Part shown: positions 60,804 through 64,000 of the stretch, one piece after another
Position numbering within the stretch: position 1 is the first letter of the stretch
How the letters are laid out: every line of letters begins with the position of its first letter
Source of the DNA: Chrysopilus asiliformis
Lineage: Eukaryota; Arthropoda; Insecta; Diptera; Rhagionidae
Direction of reading: 5' to 3'
Length of the DNA stretch: 64,000 bases
NCBI GenBank assembly: GCA_964034945.1
Contig: OZ035961.1
Span: 26,389,684-26,453,683 of the forward strand
The notes under the pieces: generated by a model
Databases searched by the model: none
Told to the model about the DNA's origin: nothing
What the model saw: only the letters and a program-made list of their open reading frames with translations
Translations under genes and position numbers: made by a program

Positions 60804-61270
60804 CAGGGATGCCCATTGTATCATTTTGGATGCATTTTTTTTTATTGACTTTGGACACAAAAATACTTTTTCCAAAAATTCAGGATTTGGATACAATACG
60901 TTAAAACGTCAAAAAAGTGGAATTTTTTCCTACTACGAAAGGTTCATATTTCCATATTATATTATTTCGGGAAATATGAACCTTTATAACAATATTTATA
61001 CAAATACAAACCTTTTATAGATGGAAAAAATCTAAATTGCGCTCCTTAAAAATATAGACCTACGACAACGCAACGCATTTGGTATGCCAAGTCGCTAATA
61101 CAGTCGATTGACCAGACCAATACATTTACCCTAGAAAAACAATTTCTGTGGAAAATATCAAAACTGCAATTGTTTGAATAGGCCTTAGATTTTGATCCTC
61201 ACGTGGATAGTTTTGGATACATTTTTTCAAAAATTTGGACACAAAAAATTTTTTGTCTTGGGCATCTCTG
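60804..61270. mobile_element. hAT-like MITE, 467 bp
   Basis: The ends are CAGGGATGCCCA and, complemented, CAGAGATGCCCA. The 8-bp flanks are gttataac (60796-60803) and gttaccac (61271-61278), six of eight identical. An 8-bp duplication and CAGRGATG ends are the hallmark of hAT elements. Inside is a perfect 16-bp hairpin (60938-60953 and 60970-60985). No transposase frame. Confidence 0.75.
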
Positions 61271-61384
61271 GTTACCACGTCATTTTTGATAGATACTGTA
61301 TTTTTGGTCACGCTCTGCTTATTATATAAGATTTGTGAGGATTTCTTAGCAATTAACTTCAATATGAGTTTAACTAGAGAGATT

Positions 61385-61605
61385 GGGCCTTACCAATGAC
61401 CCGTGACTAACTTAGTAACAGCTTTTGGTGTGTGCGAAACGGGCTATTTGCTTGCTAATTTCGGTTCAAATCCTAGTTTTTATTGAAAAGTTTTAAATTC
61501 GCTGTGATAAATGTGTGAAAACTTACTAGAATTAGCAAGCAAATATCCCGTTTCGCACACACCAAAAGCTATTACTAAGTTAGTCACGGGTCATTGGTAA
61601 GGCCC
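61385..61605. mobile_element. Foldback element with 76-bp inverted arms
   Basis: Arms at 61385-61460 and 61530-61605 differ at only two positions. The outer bases are gggccttaccaatgacccgt. The spacer is about 69 bp. ATT occurs on both flanks (61382-61384 and 61606-61608) and may be a short duplication. No coding capacity; class unassigned. Confidence 0.85.
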
Positions 61606-61609
61606 ATTA

Positions 61610-64000
61610 TCATTAAAAATAGTAAAACTGATTGAAAAAATCATGGAAATCAGGAAGTTATTTTTGTTTATTGAACTTTAAAAAGGATATTTTAGACTGA
61701 CGGACTAAAAAAGGTTTCCAAATCTCAAAATTTCCATTATTTCCTAAAAAAAATTGGATTCAATTTTTTCGCTGATTTTTTTATTTGTATCTCAACAAGA
61801 TATTTTGTTTTCGTATTTCAAGTCATAAAAAAAAGAAAAGCAAATGAGAAAAACAATTCACTTTACGAAAAACAGACTAAAACAAAAAAAAAACTGAGAC
61901 TAATTAAATTTCATTTACTTCGTTTTTCTTTCGAATTATTTTTGTACTCCCTAAAACTTTCTTCCTGTGATATAAAATGCTGTACGTCAAAGCACTTAAG
62001 GCATATATTCATCGTCCTCGTTTTACGATCGTCCGTTTAGCTCCTTTAAGAAAATTGAGCTCTACACTCTCGTCTTGCGGATGCTGTTACAGCCGTCGGG
62101 ATGGAAGCTGAGTGCAGGAAGTGACAACGAACGAACAAAATGAAAATAAAAGCAATAGAAAGTAACGAAGAAAAAAAAACCGAAAAACATAAAAGAAAAT
62201 GAAAGAAAAACTTCTTAAACTGGAAATCACACAAAAATTTTCACTCTCCACTATACCCTCTGCCCTTTGAAATCCTTGGATCCTTCCTTAGTAGGTAAGT
62301 CGGTATAATACTTGCTGCTACCGTAAAAGTGTAGATGATGATATGGACTATAGAGGGAAGAGCAGCGCTTTATTTTAGAGACTCATGTTATACAGAGTGC
62401 GCTTGTATCAAGAATGTGGTGTGTATACCATCTTCTATCATAGCAGGCAGGCCCCATAGCTAAAGTAAGTATACATAATTCCAGCATCAACTTGAACGTC
62501 ACTCTCGAGTCTCTCGTTTCCTTTTCAAAGTGTAACCGTAGAAAAGTAACAAAAACTCCTCCAATCCACCCTATATAGTGTTAGACAGTCGACCCCCGGT
62601 CCTTTTAGTATTAAACTTAGCCCAAGTTCTGCTATCGTGTTCGCCATACCCAGCCGCCCTCCATTTAGAATATCCTTCCTCGTCTTAAAAGGGATATACT
62701 TGCCGATGCCACCCGCTGTCACTTTGTTCTAAGAAAACCATATCCGAGTGAAAAGGGACAAAAAAAAATAGATGAACGAACGAGGAGAATTTGCTGTTCA
62801 AAGGAACAAAAGCATAAGACAATGTCGAGAGTGGCTTCGTAAAAAGGGATATTAAAGACGAGAAGGTACTAAAAACATTACAAGGTGGATGTTGAGTGGT
62901 ATAAGATGCATACACTTGTGTGTTCGCATAGTATATCATATTAGGTTATTCTCGTATATCGACTACTCGTCTACGTACTCAACTTTCCGACATTGTCATG
63001 ATTTTGGCCCAAAGTTCTCAACTTTCTTGCATTTCCGGTTGAAAGCATCAGCCTGTAAAGAACTTTATAACGTTAGGAAATTATTTTTTTTTGTCTGAAG
63101 CGGATTATGGTTCTCGGTAAAAATTAAAGCAAGAGCTCGTTTTCTTTTTGCAACCTCAGAAATTTGAAAATACAAACCAATTATTTTTATTTAAAAAAAT
63201 TCCAGATACATAAAATGTCCACAATAAAACTAAACTCCAAATTGGTACTGGTAAATTGGTACCTCAATTAAGGTTCCGCAATAACTTTTCTTCCGGCTGC
63301 AACTGCAATTTTACTTAGATTGGAAACCAGGACTGATATGCAACATTTGTAGGGTTTTGCTCAGGGATACCGTGTTTATAACAGTTATAGAGCCTCGCCC
63401 GGTTAATTCAATTACGACAAATTTTGGTAAGATTGTGCAATTTTATAATAAAATAAAATCATTTAAAATATTTTCAGCAATTCATTCGGGGATTTTAGTA
63501 CTGAATTCATACGGAAATACGATTTTTTAGAGCAAGCAAAAAATTAAGGATGACGACACAATTCGGCTGACGAGTGTTCTCTTTCTATGATCCCAGAGTA
63601 TTTTCATATAAATCCATCTCGTTTTATCTCCGTATAAAGGATGATGGATGCACGGATATCACCCTGAGTTTACCAACACTTCCCGGCAGGCCAAAGAAAA
63701 TTTCTGTGATTGACTCAGATGTACCTAAGAAATGCTTTCTAATTAGACTCTCTATTAATATACCAAAAAGCAAGCAAGACATTAACCCAGCCATAAAAGC
63801 CTAAAATTATTTCTTTATTTGTAATATTTTTCGCCAAAAAAAATTACAGAATTTTACAATCCCTACTTCTGAAGTGATAAAGCGAAAAATCATTTTTCAA
63901 CAATTGAAAACACCATTTTCCGGAAAAGTGGTTTATTAGTAGACCGAAGTACCTACTCTAAGTGGAACCCGCATAATATCGTTCCATCGTTTTACGAACA
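61610..64000. other. Anonymous DNA, no gene recognised
   Basis: Short frames only (for example 62685-62939 minus, 63574-63804 plus), with no family match or splice support. Confidence 0.35.

Overview
The window is AT-rich, intron- or intergenic-like animal DNA, most likely from an insect or other arthropod. The reasons are an irritans-type mariner, DD41D (rosa-type) mariner relatives, many TA-, TTAA- and TWA-flanked short inverted-repeat elements, and repeats with (GTCY)n/(GACA)n cores like those of insect DINE-1/HINE elements. There are no operons, rRNA genes, CRISPR arrays or convincing tRNA genes. Apart from transposase genes I found no intact, recognisable protein-coding gene. Most open frames of 60-135 codons are what chance gives in DNA of this composition, or lie inside repeats.

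Layout. 1-7.4 kb: mostly anonymous AT-rich DNA with a 20-bp perfect hairpin, a 500-bp TA-flanked MITE and a 122-bp piggyBac-like MITE. 7.4-12.8 kb: a dense transposon cluster. It holds a (GTCY)-core repeat interrupted by a MITE, a second repeat with a GACA tail, a complete 1293-bp mariner with an intact 349-codon transposase, an inverted copy of the (GTCY) repeat, an element carrying a ~121-bp minisatellite, and an internally deleted DD41D element. 12.8-26.6 kb: sparse, with a truncated MITE ending at a run of 25 G and a TTA-flanked element. 26.6-30.8 kb: a MITE, a second internally deleted mariner relative, a CACGG-ended MITE and GACA-tailed repeats. 32.9-38.3 kb: a longer copy of the 7.9-kb MITE, a piggyBac-like element with another element nested in it, and two further short inverted-repeat elements. 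38.9-41.1 kb: the only tract that reads like decayed host coding sequence. One frame stays largely open for 660 bp and shows a weak but ordered resemblance to the p53 core domain. 41.8-47.3 kb: inverted copies of the minisatellite-bearing repeat flank a pogo-like element that carries another element inside it. 49.9-54.7 kb: a hairpin, inverted (GTCY) repeats, a second CACGG MITE and another minisatellite copy. 59.6-61.6 kb: a cluster of four elements, including an hAT-like MITE with an 8-bp target duplication and a near-perfect foldback.

The elements act as parasites rather than as a pathway. Intact transposases such as the mariner could mobilise only copies with matching ends. The two internally deleted mariner relatives keep both termini, as expected for non-autonomous elements on the way to becoming MITEs. 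Nesting gives a relative chronology at several sites.
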